Notes: a model not told the origin generated them from the letters alone. Counted from the stretch's first letter, positions 36,183 through 44,710 are shown. The stretch is DNA of 64,000 nt from Tunicatimonas pelagia (GCF_030506325.1 NZ_CP120683.1:3795001-3859000); one strand, 5' to 3'. Numbers and translations are program-made.

Positions 36183-37613
36183 TCAATCTTCTTCCCCTAC
36201 ATCCACGGCGGCTTGTTTTTCGCTGGCAGTAAGTTTGAGCACTACGTCAGGTTCGTTCATAATGACGTAAACGGCACCATTGGGGCCGGGGGCTACATCG
36301 CGTACGCGGCCTACGTTTTTCATAATTACTTCGTCGTGCATAATGCGATCATCCACAATGTTGAGCAAGCGAACTTCTTCGTAGGCGAGTGCCCCTACTA
36401 GCAGTTTATTCTTCCACTTGGGGAATTCATCGCCCTGATAGAACTCAATGCCGCAGACGGCAATGGAGGGTTTCCAATAGATAATGGGTTGCTCCATACC
36501 TTCCTTGCGGGTAATATCGGTGATAGAAGTGCCATTGTAGTTGCGTCCGTAGGTGATTACCGGCCATCCGTAGTTATTCCCCTTTTGAATGATGTTCACC
36601 TCGTCTCCCCCCATTGGACCGTGCTCGGTTTCCCATATGGTTCCGGTTTCGGGGTGTACGGCTAGTCCTTGCGGGTTGCGGTTGCCGTAGGTAAAAATAG
36701 ACGAAATAGCATCGGTCTCGTTCACAAACGGATTATCTTCGGGAATGCTACCATCACGGTTTATGCGGTGTACTTTGCCATTGGGTCGGGTAATATCTTG
36801 GGCTTGATCTTGGGCACCCCGGTCGCCAATACTGAAGTATAGATACCCTTCGGGATCAAATACAATACGGTTGCCGTAGTGATGGCGGGTGGTGCTATAT
36901 AAATCATGCGGAGACTCAAAAACTGTTTCCTCGCTTGTCCACTGATTGTTTTCAATTTTTCCCCGGACAATTTTGGTCATTGCTCCTAGTTTTGCACCAT
37001 CGTCTTCCAAAGCATGGCTGAACGATAAATATACCCAACCATTCTGGTCGTAATCAGGGTCAACGGCAACATCAAGTAAACCGCCTTGCCCCTCGTGTAG
37101 TACTTCGGGAGTGCTTTGCACTGGAGCTTGCAGTTCGCCATTGTCAATCACACGCAGCCGCCCAGGTCGCTCAGTAACTAACACCTTATCATCTCCGGCA
37201 AAGGCTACCGCCCAAGGAATTTCTAGCCCATCGGCAAAAACTTCAACATCTACGTTATAATCTAACGTTTGCAGTTGAGAAGGAATATTACCGTTGCTGA
37301 TCATTGCACTTTTTTCGGCTTCTAGCACGTAATCCACAATGCTACTTAGCTGGTCGTTGTCTAGCACCTTCTCATAGGCCGGCATACCTACCTGGGCTAT
37401 CCCGAATTTAATGTTGCGGGTAATCTGTCCGCGACCTGAGCCGTGTTTCCACTCACCGTCTAAGAAGCTAGGGCCATTACCACCCTTCAGGTCTTCGCCG
37501 TGGCAAGAAGCACAGTACTGCACGTAAAGTGACTGCCCCTCTTGAGCAAACGTAATCGTAGTAAACAGGGTAAAGATGAAGCTAAATAATGAAATTGGGT
37601 AGTTATTTGACAT
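36183..37613 (-). CDS. Periplasmic cytochrome c-PQQ sugar dehydrogenase fusion
   Basis: The 476-residue protein has a signal peptide ending TTITFAQ, then a cytochrome c domain with the heme site CASCH at residues 34-38 and a likely Met ligand in VGMPAYE. From about residue 125 a six-bladed propeller of the glucose/sorbosone (aldose sugar dehydrogenase) family follows: GLEIPWAVAFAGDDKVLVTERPGR, YLYFSIGDRGAQDQAQ, YGNRNPQGLAVHPETG and EHGPMGGDEVNII. It should oxidise an aldose with PQQ and pass electrons to the attached heme. The fused cytochrome is the notable part. It converges with the DUF4276 gene 34 bp away, with no visible terminator. Confidence 0.92.
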   Translation of the reverse strand: MSNNYPISLFSFIFTLFTTITFAQEGQSLYVQYCASCHGEDLKGGNGPSFLDGEWKHGSGRGQITRNIKFGIAQVGMPAYEKVLDNDQLSSIVDYVLEAEKSAMISNGNIPSQLQTLDYNVDVEVFADGLEIPWAVAFAGDDKVLVTERPGRLRVIDNGELQAPVQSTPEVLHEGQGGLLDVAVDPDYDQNGWVYLSFSHALEDDGAKLGAMTKIVRGKIENNQWTSEETVFESPHDLYSTTRHHYGNRIVFDPEGYLYFSIGDRGAQDQAQDITRPNGKVHRINRDGSIPEDNPFVNETDAISSIFTYGNRNPQGLAVHPETGTIWETEHGPMGGDEVNIIQKGNNYGWPVITYGRNYNGTSITDITRKEGMEQPIIYWKPSIAVCGIEFYQGDEFPKWKNKLLVGALAYEEVRLLNIVDDRIMHDEVIMKNVGRVRDVAPGPNGAVYVIMNEPDVVLKLTASEKQAAVDVGEED

Positions 37614-37830
37614 AGCTAGGTGGGTTACGTTATCTAGGGTAAATCTACAAAAAGATTGTCAAACGGCTCAACTGTTCGATTGCTCAATTGTTGAATGGTT
37701 ATTAGTCCATGGTTGATAGTCGACCGTCCACAGGTTTAGAAGCTTAAGGTATTCGGGTATTGGGTATTATTCATCATTCATTAATCATTATTCACTAGTT
37801 CGTTGGTTCTATCAACGATCGATTTCAAAT

Positions 37831-37861
<31 letters not shown>

Positions 37862-37866
37862 ATAGT

Positions 37867-38583
37867 TTATCGTTCTTCACTTTTGAAAATATTCCAAACT
37901 TTCCAATCTCGGAAAGTCTTTTTGTCCTTCTCTTTTTGCTTCTTACGCTTCGCTTTATTTTTCTCCTTGAGGCGTTTGGTTTTTTCTTTGTACTTGGCTC
38001 GCTTGGTTTTTTCTTTCTCCTTTAGCTTAAAGCGTTTCTGCTTTTCCCGCTCCTTTATCTTGGAGGATTTTGTTCGTTCTTTTTCCCGTTTGTTTTGCCG
38101 TCGGACGCGGGCTTTCTTACGCTGGCTTTTGCCTTCTTTACCCATTACGTAGCGTACCGATATGGCCGTAGAATACTCCAACCGCTGCTGTTCCGACACA
38201 AAATTGTACGCTGGTTTTACATCGGCTGAAATTAGCAGTCGAAGCAGCGGAACCTTTAGTTCAGCCCCCATAATTGCGTCTACTCCCGCTACGGCACCAA
38301 AGTCATCAACACCACCCACGTGGCCACCGCCGCCTACGTAGAAGTTCAGCCCTTTGCCCACTAGCGGAAAGTGGTTTTCTATCAGCAGTGTGCTTCGCAC
38401 TTCATTATCATTACCAGTTAGTAGTCCTTCCAGAGCAATGGTACGGAACACCCGCTGCTTTACCGTAATACCTAACTGGTCACCGTCTACCCGCAAACCA
38501 GCCGCCGTGCTGTATTTTTGGGCGTACCCGTTTAAACCAATCAGGCAACTGATTACCAAAATTATAATCCCTAGCTTACGCAT
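37867..38583 (-). CDS. Exported beta-rich protein with a 75-residue lysine/arginine/glutamate tail
   Basis: The ATG at 38583 gives 238 residues; the longer frame starting at 38676 adds a non-signal stretch. A signal peptide (KLGIIILVISCLIGLNGYAQ) leads to a domain of about 120 residues with barrel-like strands, such as LEGLLTGNDNEVRSTLLIEN, LNFYVGGGGHVGG and LEYSTAISVRYVMG. From about residue 149 to 224 the protein is almost entirely K, R and E with few hydrophobics, then ends RDWKVWNIFKSEER. The tail is probably helical and highly basic; it could bind polyanions such as LPS, nucleic acid or peptidoglycan. Family unknown. Confidence 0.8.
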   Translation of the reverse strand: MRKLGIIILVISCLIGLNGYAQKYSTAAGLRVDGDQLGITVKQRVFRTIALEGLLTGNDNEVRSTLLIENHFPLVGKGLNFYVGGGGHVGGVDDFGAVAGVDAIMGAELKVPLLRLLISADVKPAYNFVSEQQRLEYSTAISVRYVMGKEGKSQRKKARVRRQNKREKERTKSSKIKEREKQKRFKLKEKEKTKRAKYKEKTKRLKEKNKAKRKKQKEKDKKTFRDWKVWNIFKSEER

Positions 38584-38736
38584 GTTCCTACAACGAACCT
38601 GCCCCACGTATAGTCTATTCCCGCCAGAATGTGTAAGTTTGATCAAAAGTTCACGGTTTTTTGATGAGATACTCACTTGCCGACATCTAAACTCAAATCT
38701 GCTTCAGATAATTCCGTCAAACTTTCAGCTACTGCT

Positions 38737-39225
38737 ATGGACAAAGAATCACTAATGAAGTTGTTGCTAGATACCTTGCCCCAGGTAGGTACCGTCACCT
38801 GGATCGGTATTCGTTCCGAACGCCGGGCACCGTTACAAACGGTTGACCAGGTAGTGGCAAAAGAAGGCTCCGGACTAGAAGGAGATCATTTTGCGGGAAA
38901 ATCTCAGAGCAAGCGACAAGTTACATTGATTAATGCAGAGCACATTCAGGCTGCTGCCACTATGCTGCACTGCAATGCGATTGACCCGGGTCTGCTGCGT
39001 CGTAATATTGTGGTGCAGGGCATCAATCTGTTAGCCCTAAAAGATAAGCAATTTCGGATAGGGGAAGCTGTGCTAGAAATGAGTGGTTTGTGCCATCCTT
39101 GCTCTCGTATGGAAGAAAACTTGGGTGCTGGAGGCTACAATGCCATGCGCGGACACGGCGGCATTACCGCGAGGATTGTTAAAGGAGGAGTGATTCGGGT
39201 GGGAGACGATATAAATGTATTATAG
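38737..39225 (+). CDS. MOSC-domain protein
   Basis: The ATG at 38737 gives 162 residues; the frame upstream needs a TTG and adds only low-complexity residues. The MOSC (Moco sulfurase C-terminal) fold is visible as TVTWIGIRSERRAPLQTVDQV, GLEGDHFAGK, LLRRNIVVQGINLLAL and the conserved cysteine block LCHPCSRMEENLG. Stand-alone MOSC proteins act in cofactor or thiol chemistry; YiiM-type members reduce N-hydroxylated compounds with Moco. No Moco biosynthesis gene lies nearby. It is divergent from the lysine-tail protein. Confidence 0.9.
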   Translation: MDKESLMKLLLDTLPQVGTVTWIGIRSERRAPLQTVDQVVAKEGSGLEGDHFAGKSQSKRQVTLINAEHIQAAATMLHCNAIDPGLLRRNIVVQGINLLALKDKQFRIGEAVLEMSGLCHPCSRMEENLGAGGYNAMRGHGGITARIVKGGVIRVGDDINVL

Positions 39226-39247
39226 TGTTCAAGTATTATAGTACGAA

Positions 39248-39351
39248 GTGTTATGGTGTTACGGTTCTTGGTAGTAATATGATTAAGTTGCGGAACTTGA
39301 ATTCTGTGCTTCGTACTACGCCATAAACTTAGAACTATAACACCACAACAC
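39248..39351. repeat. Imperfect inverted repeat in the MOSC-permease gap
   Basis: The 24-base arm starting GTGTTATGGTGTTACGG at 39248 is matched imperfectly, in inverted orientation, by 39328-39351 (CTTAGAACTATAACACC onward). A second exact 8-base inverted pair, GTACGAAG (39241-39248) and CTTCGTAC (39309-39316), crosses the first. The gap is 177 bp long and holds no ORF. It looks like a decayed repeat element rather than a terminator. Confidence 0.6.
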
Positions 39352-39402
39352 GCTGATCTGAACACATTAACACTTGAATACCTAAACACAATTATAGAAA
39401 TT

Positions 39403-40740
39403 ATGGCAGATACCCCGGAAGAAGGTTTAAAAATGACGTTGGGTCCTTGGCTACTGTGGGGGATGGGAGTGGGATTAGTTATTTCGGGGATGTACTTCGG
39501 CTGGAACCTGGGTTTGGCAGAAGGCGGCACCTTGGGATTAGCCATTGCCACCGGCTTCATCATGCTGATGTACGTCACTTTCACCTTCAGCTATACCGAA
39601 CTGGCCTGTGCTATTCCGAAGGCGGGCGGCGCATTTGATTATGCTGACCGGGCACTGGGTAAGCGGATGGGCTTTGTGGGAGGCATGGCTCAGATTGTAG
39701 AGTTTGTGTTTGCCCCTCCGGCCATTGCCGCCGCCATAGGAGCGTATTTCAATTTGTACTTTCCCGGCGTACCTACATTGGGCATTGCCATTGGAGCGTA
39801 TTTTCTGTTTACTCTGTTGAATGTGTTAGGGGTACGGCTGGCCACTACCTTTGAACTGGTGATAACCATACTAGCGGTCATCGAGTTGCTCATTTTTGCG
39901 GGAGTCACCTTGCCGCACTTTGAAGCGAAGAATTTAGCCATCAATGCCTTGCCTAACGGAGTTTCAGGCGCGTTTGCCGCAATTCCGTTTGCTATCTGGT
40001 TCTTTTTAGCTATTGAAGGCGTTGCCAATTTGGCGGAGGAAACGGTGAATCCGCAGCGAAACGTACTACTCGGTTTTGGCTCAGCCATCTTCACGCTGGT
40101 TATGCTTTGTATTCTTACTTTTCTATCGTCAGTAGGTGTAAACGGTTGGGAGGCGGTAGTGTACCCACCCGATAGTGCCGAGCCTTCTGATTCTCCTTTG
40201 CCTCTAGCGTTATCGTACGTGGTGGGGGATAATAGCTTTCTGTATCATCTGCTAATTACGGTAGGTTTACTAGGGCTAATTGCCTCTTTTCACGGCATTA
40301 TTCTGGCAGCAGGGCGCGCGACTTTTGAGTTCGGACGGATGCGCTACGTTTCATCACTTATGGGCAAAGTTCACTCCAAGTTTAAAACGCCTGCTTACGC
40401 GCTGGTTGTGAATATGCTGGTAGGCATTGTAGCCTTGCTGACCGGAAAAACCGGGGAGATCATCACAATTGCTTGCTTCGGAGCTATTTCGCTCTACATG
40501 ATTTCTATGGTGAGCCTATTCGTACTGCGGAAAAATGAACCCAAATTAGAACGACCGTTCCGGGTGCCAATGTACCCCGTTTTTCCTGCGATTGCTTTAG
40601 CAATTGCTACCGTAGCACTGGTTGCGATGACGATCTACAATCCGATAATTGCGCTTATTTACTTCGGAATTATACTGGTGGCCTACGCCTATTTTCATTT
40701 CTTTGTTAATAAATCGCAGGTTGCTAAAACCAAAGCTTAG
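39403..40740 (+). CDS. Ethanolamine-type amino acid/polyamine permease (APC family)
   Basis: The 445-residue protein has 12 hydrophobic segments and the APC-family consensus GPWLLWGMGVGLVISGMYFGW in segment 1. Further family marks are YTELACAIPKAGGAFDYADRALG and AIPFAIWFFLAIEGVANLAEE in segments 2-3 and 6, and the C-terminal RPFRVPMYPVFPAIAL. The set, especially the early GMYFGWNLG form, matches ethanolamine permeases of the Eat type. It is tightly followed by a PIG-L deacetylase. Substrate is inferred by family likeness, and no ethanolamine ammonia-lyase gene is seen nearby. Confidence 0.85.
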   Translation: MADTPEEGLKMTLGPWLLWGMGVGLVISGMYFGWNLGLAEGGTLGLAIATGFIMLMYVTFTFSYTELACAIPKAGGAFDYADRALGKRMGFVGGMAQIVEFVFAPPAIAAAIGAYFNLYFPGVPTLGIAIGAYFLFTLLNVLGVRLATTFELVITILAVIELLIFAGVTLPHFEAKNLAINALPNGVSGAFAAIPFAIWFFLAIEGVANLAEETVNPQRNVLLGFGSAIFTLVMLCILTFLSSVGVNGWEAVVYPPDSAEPSDSPLPLALSYVVGDNSFLYHLLITVGLLGLIASFHGIILAAGRATFEFGRMRYVSSLMGKVHSKFKTPAYALVVNMLVGIVALLTGKTGEIITIACFGAISLYMISMVSLFVLRKNEPKLERPFRVPMYPVFPAIALAIATVALVAMTIYNPIIALIYFGIILVAYAYFHFFVNKSQVAKTKA

Positions 40741-40742
40741 TG

Positions 40743-41543
40743 ATGAACATACTTTTTATTGGAGCGCACCCCGACGACTGTGAAGTATACGGGGGAGGAA
40801 CCGCTGCACTATTTGCTCAAATGGGACATCAGGTGAAATTTATCTCTACGACCAACGGCAATGCCGGACACCACCAACTGATGGGTAACGATTTGGTTGA
40901 TCGGCGCAGTGCCGAAACGGTGGTAGCCGCTCAAACGCTGGGCGTTGCCTACGAAGTGTTAAATAATGATGACGGTCAGCTAGCACCCTCGGTCGCCAAC
41001 CGCAATGAGATTATCCGCAAGATTAGGGAGTGGCAAGCAGATGTAGTTGTTACGCATCGCCCTAATGATTATCATACCGATCATCGCTACACCAGCGTAA
41101 TGGTACAAGATGCCGCTTACTTGGTGATGGTGCCTAATGTAGTAATGGAAGTACCTCCGCTCCGAAGTAACCCGACATTTTTTTACTTTGCCGATCACTT
41201 TCAAAAACCCTATCCTTTCTCGCCCGATGTAGCCGTAGATATTGGTAAAACCTACGAAGCTAAAATACAGTCGCTGCACGCCCATACCTCTCAATTTTAC
41301 GAGTGGCTACCCTGGATTGACGGAAAATCTGACGAGGTACCAGAGACTAAGGATGATCGACTTGATTGGCTAAAGCAGCAGTGGCCTAATTCTCCTGATG
41401 AGAAAATGGTAGCGTCGTTAGAAAAATGGTACGGTAAAGAGAAAGCTGCTCAGATAAAGCACGCCGAAGCCTTTGAACTCTGTGAGTACGGGCATCAGCC
41501 TGATGAAAGTGAAATTAGGCAGTTATTTCCGATGATAAAATAA
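40743..41543 (+). CDS. PIG-L/LmbE family N-deacetylase
   Basis: The ATG at 40743 gives 266 residues; a GTG overlapping the permease stop is less likely. The zinc site appears at once as GAHPDDCEVYGGG, with the second part in THRPNDYHTDHRYTSVMVQDAAY. These are the HPDDxE and HxxDHR/H motifs of GlcNAc-type deacetylases (LmbE, MshB, BshB). The substrate is unknown. It directly follows the permease gene, so it is likely cotranscribed, which hints at uptake followed by deacylation of an N-acetylated amine. It converges with the deaminase gene, 1 bp apart. Confidence 0.92.
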   Translation: MNILFIGAHPDDCEVYGGGTAALFAQMGHQVKFISTTNGNAGHHQLMGNDLVDRRSAETVVAAQTLGVAYEVLNNDDGQLAPSVANRNEIIRKIREWQADVVVTHRPNDYHTDHRYTSVMVQDAAYLVMVPNVVMEVPPLRSNPTFFYFADHFQKPYPFSPDVAVDIGKTYEAKIQSLHAHTSQFYEWLPWIDGKSDEVPETKDDRLDWLKQQWPNSPDEKMVASLEKWYGKEKAAQIKHAEAFELCEYGHQPDESEIRQLFPMIK

Positions 41544-41544
41544 A

Positions 41545-41991
41545 TCAATTCTTTACAAGGTAAGGGCGTAAGAACTTGGATACTTTTTCAGAGGCGACAT
41601 TGAGTACCACCTTTTTTCCTTTCGATTTCAGAATAGCAATGCCCTTACCATTGTTTCTAGGATCAGGATCAATCATCGCTACAACTACTTTACCAATTCT
41701 CGTATCGGTAGCGATGGTTGTCGCGCAAGAGGGAGTTTTTCCGTAGAAGGAACAGGGTTCTAAAGTGATGTATACTGTTAGCTCGTTTAGGCGTTCAGGT
41801 ATTTGAGACAATGCATGTACTTCAGCGTGCGGCTCACCCGGAGGCTGAGTGAAACCTTTGGCTATAATTTTACCCTCTGACACAACTACGCAACCGACCG
41901 GCGGATTGGGTAGACAATCAGGAAGTGCTTGTTTACTTATTTGTAAAGCAGCTTCCATGTAGCGATCTTCTTGACCATTGTGCTCCTTCAT
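41545..41991 (-). CDS. Stand-alone RibD-type cytidine/diaminohydroxyphosphoribosyl-aminopyrimidine deaminase
   Basis: The 148-residue protein has the zinc-dependent CDA fold with GEPHAEVHAL and LEPCSFYGKTPSCATTI, the H(C)AE and PCx8-9C ligands. The PNPPVGCVVVSEGKIIAKGF opening and the SFYGKTPSC loop resemble the RibD deaminase domain of riboflavin synthesis. There is no reductase domain, so if it acts in that pathway it would need a separate RibD-type reductase. It could instead be a nucleoside- or base-modifying deaminase. Convergent with the PIG-L gene. Confidence 0.85.
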   Translation of the reverse strand: MKEHNGQEDRYMEAALQISKQALPDCLPNPPVGCVVVSEGKIIAKGFTQPPGEPHAEVHALSQIPERLNELTVYITLEPCSFYGKTPSCATTIATDTRIGKVVVAMIDPDPRNNGKGIAILKSKGKKVVLNVASEKVSKFLRPYLVKN

Positions 41992-42077
41992 ATGCCCACG
42001 TAAAATCTAGCCGCACAGCAATAACTATACACGTTGAACTGATAAACCAAGCAGTGAAGTTTAGTCCATCAATACGT

Positions 42078-43043
42078 TTACTCCTTTACTAGTGCCTCTC
42101 TTGAGCTACTTACATCGGCGGTAGGAAAGTCGGCAGGAATTGATTGGGTTACTTTTCCGGTAGCAGCCCATTCGGTGCCCCGCAACATGGTGGTGAGGAA
42201 ACCTACGCAGGCTACTGAATAATCAGCGTGCCCCATAATATTGTGAAAGACGCGTCCTTTGCCGTAAGTCAATGTCATCAGGGCGGGCTCGTGTCGTCCG
42301 GTTCCTTTCAGGTCTTCAGCCGAATAAGCGGTAGCCAGTATTTCCATATTTTCAGCAGGGCCGCGTAGGCTGTTGTACAATTCATCTTGGGTATGCATCC
42401 ATACTTCGGGCATTCCCTGCGTGATTGGATGGTCGGGTTTTCTGATCTGAATCTGATATTCGCTTTCGGGGCCATGCGCTCCGGCCTTGCCTGGGCTGGT
42501 GTCGCGTACCAGCTCGCCCTCGTCGGTGTAATAAACCAGCGGGCCATCTTTCTCAGTGCGGTCGCCCCAGCCCCCCAACCCAATCATCTGGTTATAGGCT
42601 TCCCACTCAGGAAAAGAGTTATCTGCCGCGTGGAAAACGACTAACCCACCCCCCTTTTTCATGTATTTTTCAAATGACTTCTTCGTTTTCTCTGGCCAAG
42701 GGGCGGCGTTCCAACCGAAGTTGCAGATCACTGCATCGTAAGCCGAAAAATTGGGGCTGAAGTTAGAGTCAGGTTTAGGCTCTTCTAATGCAGTGGTTTC
42801 CCCCACGCTTTCTATTGTAAATTCCGAAAGAAATTCTTCACCCTTCCAGGTATAAGCTGAACGCGCTACATCTACGGAGAACATATCGGTATCTTCCAGG
42901 TGCTTCTTCAGCATGTAGGTGATTTTAGGCCAGTGTCCGTGGTTATTCTGTCCGTCGACAATTAGTACTTTAACAACTTCCTGACTGAAGGCAACAACTG
43001 TGCTCAGTAAGAAAAGGGTAGTAAGGATAAGCGCTTTTTTCAT
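42078..43043 (-). CDS. ThuA-like exported protein
   Basis: The ATG at 43043 gives about 321 residues with a signal peptide (KKALILTTLFLLSTVVAFSQ). The body begins VVKVLIVDGQNNHGHWPKITYMLKKHLE, then YDAVICNFGWNAAPWPEKTKKSFEKY, GGGLVVFHAADNSFPEW and HNIMGHADYSVACVGF. These are typical of the ThuA domain, a class I glutamine amidotransferase-like fold lacking the catalytic cysteine. Many Bacteroidota and Planctomycetes exported ThuA proteins occur with sugar-metabolism genes, and the ligand is probably a carbohydrate. Isolated here. Confidence 0.9.
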   Translation of the reverse strand: MKKALILTTLFLLSTVVAFSQEVVKVLIVDGQNNHGHWPKITYMLKKHLEDTDMFSVDVARSAYTWKGEEFLSEFTIESVGETTALEEPKPDSNFSPNFSAYDAVICNFGWNAAPWPEKTKKSFEKYMKKGGGLVVFHAADNSFPEWEAYNQMIGLGGWGDRTEKDGPLVYYTDEGELVRDTSPGKAGAHGPESEYQIQIRKPDHPITQGMPEVWMHTQDELYNSLRGPAENMEILATAYSAEDLKGTGRHEPALMTLTYGKGRVFHNIMGHADYSVACVGFLTTMLRGTEWAATGKVTQSIPADFPTADVSSSREALVKE

Positions 43044-43236
43044 AGTCGTTAGATTGTGAATAGGTAAAGATAATACTTTCAACCTGTTAAAAAACGCTTG
43101 GTGATTCTTTCAGATAGGTCGTGGTTAAAAGTAAGCCACGCAATAATCAATGAAGCACTTACTGGTGCCGAAGGAGTTTACCTTGGTTGATTAGCAATTG
43201 AACAATAACTACTCTATTAGAAGAGTGGCGGTGAAG

Positions 43237-43602
43237 TCAGTAAAATCGGTTAAATGTTTTTCCACTGATCACAATATCCAGATTAAGCACCGCATAGTCG
43301 TGCACCGCAATGTTACGAAAACTCACCATTCCTTGTAAGTTTTCAGCTAGCGAAACCGGAATTATCTGGCGCTCTGCCAACAAAGTAAATAACTCTCGGC
43401 TGATTTGAGGTACTCCTAATTTGCGACTCTTCACTACGTGAGAGGCTATATCAATACACGCCTGGCAAGCTCGCTCTAAGTTAAGAATCACAGCATCTTG
43501 CTTAGTGAAATTAGTACGAAACTCCGTATCATAATCTTCTTGAATATGCCGAATGCAGCGTTCAACGGTGGCTGCTTTGTTAACTATAACATCATCTGCC
43601 AT
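43237..43602 (-). CDS. hepT: HepT-like HEPN ribonuclease toxin
   Basis: The 121-residue all-helical protein has the HEPN active-site motif R96-NIAV-H101-DY, the RX4HXY form. Its Tyr103 is the residue that is AMPylated by MntA in characterised pairs. Helical segments such as LNLERACQACIDIASHVV match the HepT/DUF86 family. HepT cleaves RNA when free. Its gene overlaps the 3' end of the mntA gene by 11 bp on the same strand, the standard order antitoxin then toxin. Confidence 0.92.
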   Translation of the reverse strand: MADDVIVNKAATVERCIRHIQEDYDTEFRTNFTKQDAVILNLERACQACIDIASHVVKSRKLGVPQISRELFTLLAERQIIPVSLAENLQGMVSFRNIAVHDYAVLNLDIVISGKTFNRFY

Positions 43603-43996
43603 AAATAGTCCTCGTTCTTTTAATTTCCTCTAAAATGGGTTTGCGGTCATCATTTAGGGTAAGATAGAGCTGATAAACCTTCAGCTTCCACCAAGCCATC
43701 TCGTTTTCATTATGGCAGTAAATACGTTCTCCTGTGCTTACTACCTGAAACTGTACTACGGTAGAAGCCTGCTGCAAATCAACCAAATCGACTTCGCGCC
43801 CCAACAATTTGGCAAGTTGCTGAATGATCTCCCGGCGATGGACTGGTTTTAGCTGCTGGGAGCCAAGTACCGCTATATCAATATCACTTTCAGCGGTTAC
43901 CTGCTGCTGCGCGTAGCTTCCGAATAAGTAGATTGCCCAAGTGTTGGGTAGCAAGGGTAGTAAGTACGATGTGATTTGCTGGTTCAGAGACATCAT
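43592..43996 (-). CDS. mntA: MntA-like minimal nucleotidyltransferase antitoxin
   Basis: The 134-residue protein carries the minimal nucleotidyltransferase motif GSYAQQQVTAESDIDIAV with G26-S27 and D38-x-D40, the GSx10DxD form that transfers AMP from ATP. It should AMPylate and silence HepT, forming a type VII toxin-antitoxin system. ATGs at 43996 and 43993 are both possible. The divergent lpoB gene starts 64 bp away, so this small gap must hold both promoters. The DinB/other HEPN families are excluded by the motif. Confidence 0.92.
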   Translation of the reverse strand: MMSLNQQITSYLLPLLPNTWAIYLFGSYAQQQVTAESDIDIAVLGSQQLKPVHRREIIQQLAKLLGREVDLVDLQQASTVVQFQVVSTGERIYCHNENEMAWWKLKVYQLYLTLNDDRKPILEEIKRTRTIYGR

Positions 43997-44016
43997 TTAT
44001 TGCTAGAATTCGGTAC

Positions 44017-44024
44017 TAAATTTG
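44017..44024 (+). promoter_or_regulatory. Candidate -7 box for lpoB
   Basis: TAAATTTG matches TAnnTTTG exactly, 35 bp upstream of the lpoB ATG. A TTG occurs at 44000-44002, 14 bp upstream, shorter than the usual spacing. The box lies just upstream of the divergent mntA start. Confidence 0.45.
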
Positions 44025-44059
44025 CACAATTCAAGATAGCCAATATAAACTATTATATC

Positions 44060-44650
44060 ATGAATACTCTTCAATACCAAACCCTCTTCTTCTCGTTAGC
44101 TTTGTTAGTACTGCTGGGTTGCGCTCAGAAAACGGTAACTCGCGTAGATACTAACTCAGATATTGACCTTTCCGGTCGTTGGAATGATGCCGACTCTCGT
44201 CGGGTGGCCGAAGCTTTATCCGAAAGTGTATTGTCCAGTGCTTGGCGGGGTGACTTTGCCCAGCGAGAAGGCCGTAAGCCGGTGGTCATCGTCGGGCTGA
44301 TTACCAACAAAAGCCACGAGCATATCGAACCGAGCACATTCATCAAAGATATTGAAAAGGAAATGGTTCGCACCGGTTTAGTACGGGTAGTGCAGCACAA
44401 TGAGTTCCGGGAAAAGCTGCGGGAAGAACGAGCCGACCAGCAGGAGTTTGCCTCTCCCGAAACCCAAAAGCGTTGGGGACAAGAGTTGGGTGCGGACTAC
44501 ATGATGTTCGGCACCATCAACTCTATAGTGGATAGTGAAGGCCGACGGCAAGTAACTTTTTACCAGATCGATTTGGAACTAGCTCATCTGGAAACCAATG
44601 AACTGGTTTGGGTAGATGGCAAAAAAATCAAAAAGTATATTGTCGGTTGA
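44060..44650 (+). CDS. Penicillin-binding-protein activator LpoB-like lipoprotein
   Basis: The ATG at 44060 gives 196 residues; the frame extends upstream but that part overlaps the mntA promoter region. The lipobox LVLLGC puts the lipidated cysteine at residue 21. The mature domain contains DLSGRWNDADSRRVAEAL, PVVIVGLITNKSHEHIEP, IEKEMVRTGLVRVVQ and LGADYMMFGTINSIVD, all matching LpoB family proteins. In Proteobacteria LpoB spans the periplasm to stimulate PBP1B; whether it does so in Bacteroidota is unproven. A COG3014-type gene follows, as in other genomes. Confidence 0.9.
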   Translation: MNTLQYQTLFFSLALLVLLGCAQKTVTRVDTNSDIDLSGRWNDADSRRVAEALSESVLSSAWRGDFAQREGRKPVVIVGLITNKSHEHIEPSTFIKDIEKEMVRTGLVRVVQHNEFREKLREERADQQEFASPETQKRWGQELGADYMMFGTINSIVDSEGRRQVTFYQIDLELAHLETNELVWVDGKKIKKYIVG

Positions 44651-44710
44651 TATAATAATGATGGATGATTAATGAGTAATGATAAAAAATCTGATTAATC
44701 ATTATTCATA

